From contig JAQTTS010000153.1 in NCBI GenBank assembly GCA_028710655.1, positions 1 through 5,614 of the forward strand: a stretch of 5,614 nt of DNA, read 5' to 3'. The first letter of the stretch is position 1; the number at the start of each line of letters is the position of its first letter. A model generated the notes under the pieces. That model was not told where the DNA came from. It saw nothing but the letters and a program-made list of their open reading frames with translations, and made no database searches. Position numbers and translations under genes: made by a program. Below, piece by piece: positions 4,172 to 5,614 of the stretch. The DNA is from Dehalococcoidales bacterium (GTDB taxonomy: Bacteria; Chloroflexota; Dehalococcoidia; Dehalococcoidales; UBA5760).

Positions 4172-5614
4172 ATGGCAACCCCAACGTCAATAGAGCTTAC
4201 GCCAACCTTTGAGAATATCGGAGTGGTTACCAAATACTCAGGCACCGCTCCGACATCTGCAAGTATGGAGTGGCGGCCCGCCGGTGAGCTTTCCTGGCGG
4301 CCCGGGCCAAGGATACGATATCCGGACGGCACAATAAGAAACCTGGTCTTACTTGACACCGCCAGCCTGGAGTGCCGCACATCGGTTATCCGTGTCCAGG
4401 ATAATACCGATTACGATGTACGGATGACCGTTGATGGCCAGGTCGTCGGGGGTACGGTTAGAACCAAAAATAACACCCCGCCTGAGTCTACCAATGGGAT
4501 ACTGAGGTATCTCTCGAATGACGGAAGCGACGGTAATCAGGGGAGCGAATCTGCCCCCTGGCGGACCTTCAACTATGCCCTGGCTAATCTACCCTCCGGT
4601 GGGAAGCTCTATATCAGGGGTTATCATAACACGGTGGCGACGCCTGCCGACGGCAGACCGCCCCAACCACCCTCTGGTACACCGTCAAGCTGGACTCACC
4701 TGACCGTCTGGCCCGGCTACACGGCCACGCTGGATTTTGTCTATGCCGATATGCACAACGGAACAGCAACCTGGACAAGACACTCGACCTATTCCAGGAT
4801 ATGGCAGCATTCCGGTGACAGAGCAATGTTCCACCCGGCGCTCGGCGAAAGGATGCTGTTTCCGTATACCTCTCTGGCCGAGCTAAATGCCCTCAGCGCC
4901 GGTATTGCCAACGGCGGTTACTACGCCACGGAAGCCGGCATGATCTACATTATCCTGCCTAATGATGAGAACCCGAACGGCAAGGAAATTAACGTCCCCT
5001 GCTTCTACGAGCGCACCTGGGACTGGTCAAATGTCAACTATCTGCGGATAAGCGGCCTCAAGTTTCGCTCTTCCTGGGAGCTGGTCAGGTGTTATGACTC
5101 AAACAATATCTGGGTAGACCATAACGAGTTTGTGAACATGTGCTCCCCGATCAGGGCCTTTGATGCCTGTGGGGACTGGACTTTTGAGTACAACTACTGC
5201 CATAACGTCGGTGCTGACCAGGCGCTCTGGCCCTGGGACAAGGGCCTCACCGGGGAGGGTGCGGCAGCCTATTTCGATACCGTCTCCGGCAGGAGAAATG
5301 TCTTTCGCCATAACCGCATTAACGGCCTCTGGGAAGGCTTCATGTACACTGCCTATAGTTCCAGTGCGAACCTGGACAACCCGAACTACCAGAACGATGC
5401 CGATATCTACGATAACGACATCCAGAACTATAACGATGACTCGATGGAGCTTGAGGGCGCGTGCAAGAACCTGCGTGTCTATCAGAACCGCTGCAACGGC
5501 GGCCTGATGGGGATCGCTCCCTCGCCGCCCAGGAGAGGGCCGGTGTTCTTCTTCCGGAATTCGATGGCCTATTTCACCGATGCCGCGGTCAAAGGAGGTC
5601 TATCGGCCAGGAAT
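4172..5614 (+). CDS. FN3-like plus right-handed beta-helix tailspike-type protein (partial, 3' end missing)
   Basis: The frame is open from ATG 4172 to the window edge, 481 codons with no stop, so the C-terminus is absent. Residues 1-105 look like a fibronectin-III-type domain: SASMEWRPAGELSWRPGP, IRYPDGTIRNLVLLD, then NTDYDVRMTVDGQVVGGTVR. Residues 110-150 (RYLSNDGSDGNQGSESAPWR, then TFNYALANLPSGGKLYIRG) are the classic opening of secreted or phage right-handed parallel beta-helix proteins. Residues about 286-481 carry the helix coils with a regularly recurring Asn after a strand: VDHNEF (N318), FEYNYC (N341), FRHNRI (N381), IYDNDI (N415), VYQNRC (N439), FFRNSM (N463). This Asn ladder is typical of PbH1 repeats. 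The acidic patch NDDSMELEG (421-429) is a possible ligand or catalytic site. Such folds serve as trimeric tailspikes, glycan-binding adhesins or polysaccharide depolymerases; which applies here cannot be decided. The ribosome site GGGAGGT (4155-4161) supports the start. The distal part favours AAC over AAT for Asn (18 to 5), unlike upstream genes. Confidence 0.9.
   Translation, partial: MATPTSIELTPTFENIGVVTKYSGTAPTSASMEWRPAGELSWRPGPRIRYPDGTIRNLVLLDTASLECRTSVIRVQDNTDYDVRMTVDGQVVGGTVRTKNNTPPESTNGILRYLSNDGSDGNQGSESAPWRTFNYALANLPSGGKLYIRGYHNTVATPADGRPPQPPSGTPSSWTHLTVWPGYTATLDFVYADMHNGTATWTRHSTYSRIWQHSGDRAMFHPALGERMLFPYTSLAELNALSAGIANGGYYATEAGMIYIILPNDENPNGKEINVPCFYERTWDWSNVNYLRISGLKFRSSWELVRCYDSNNIWVDHNEFVNMCSPIRAFDACGDWTFEYNYCHNVGADQALWPWDKGLTGEGAAAYFDTVSGRRNVFRHNRINGLWEGFMYTAYSSSANLDNPNYQNDADIYDNDIQNYNDDSMELEGACKNLRVYQNRCNGGLMGIAPSPPRRGPVFFFRNSMAYFTDAAVKGGLSARN
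4271..4304 (+). repeat. Short direct repeat encoding two WRP motifs
   Basis: TGGCGGCCCG occurs at 4271-4280 and again at 4295-4304, a 10-base exact repeat 24 bases apart in the same frame, encoding WRP twice (EWRPAGELSWRPGP) in the FN3-like domain. The preserved frame makes it compatible with two equivalent strand positions or with local slippage duplication. Confidence 0.6.

Noticed and set aside
5160..5507. 115-codon plus-strand frame within the beta-helix gene
   Set aside because: Its product is almost only Thr, Arg, Ser and Ile, as expected from an out-of-frame reading of the Asn/Tyr/Asp-rich beta-helix coils.
1311..5614. Diversity-generating retroelement target
   Set aside because: No reverse transcriptase, template repeat or Asn-codon-rich C-type-lectin end was seen; the tail genes here end in ordinary beta strands.
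1..5614. Promoter, intrinsic terminator, attachment site, CRISPR or insertion sequence
   Set aside because: No gap between genes exceeds 16 bases, no hairpin is followed by a T-run, and no regularly spaced repeats or terminal inverted repeats were seen.

Overview
The window reads as part of the late, structural region of a tailed bacteriophage or an integrated prophage, most likely the distal tail or host-recognition cassette. Everything real lies on the + strand. Genes overlap by 1 to 8 bases or are separated by 1 to 13 bases, and most have a recognisable Shine-Dalgarno sequence. Nothing in the window looks metabolic, regulatory or RNA-coding. The encoded proteins are rich in Gly, Asn, Thr and beta-strand patterns. 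They have no signal peptides or obvious membrane segments, which fits virion proteins assembled in the cytoplasm. The use of Shine-Dalgarno sequences and moderate, slightly GC-rich composition point to a prokaryotic host. I cannot name the host; the families recall tail proteins of environmental siphovirus-like phages, but that is recollection, not a search result.

Layout: (1) 17-364, a 115-residue all-beta small protein. (2) 366-1187, a beta-sandwich tail protein of about 273 codons, interrupted by an in-frame TGA at 891-893. (3) 1180-1311, a 43-codon micro-gene missing from simple length-filtered gene calls, whose core copies the start of the next gene. (4) 1311-2495, a 394-residue multidomain protein with a short WDYTN module, a phage beta domain and a C-terminal concanavalin/laminin-G-like beta-sandwich. 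(5) 2498-3001, a 167-residue beta protein. (6) 3015-4163, a 382-residue tail-fibre-like protein. (7) 4172 to past the window end, at least 481 codons, with an N-terminal fibronectin-III-like domain followed by a right-handed parallel beta-helix, the architecture of many tailspikes, adhesins and depolymerases. No gap exceeds 16 bases, so there is no non-coding stretch to describe, and no promoter or terminator is visible.

The simplest reading is one polycistronic, translationally coupled operon whose products build or decorate the tail tip and bind, or possibly degrade, a cell-surface glycan. The points most worth a second look are the in-frame TGA in gene 2 (1 TGA against 49 TGG Trp codons, with all six confirmed gene ends being TAA or TAG), the micro-gene that duplicates the head of its downstream neighbour, and a strong intragenic hairpin at 2830-2858. 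I found no clear evidence of a wholly new multi-gene system.
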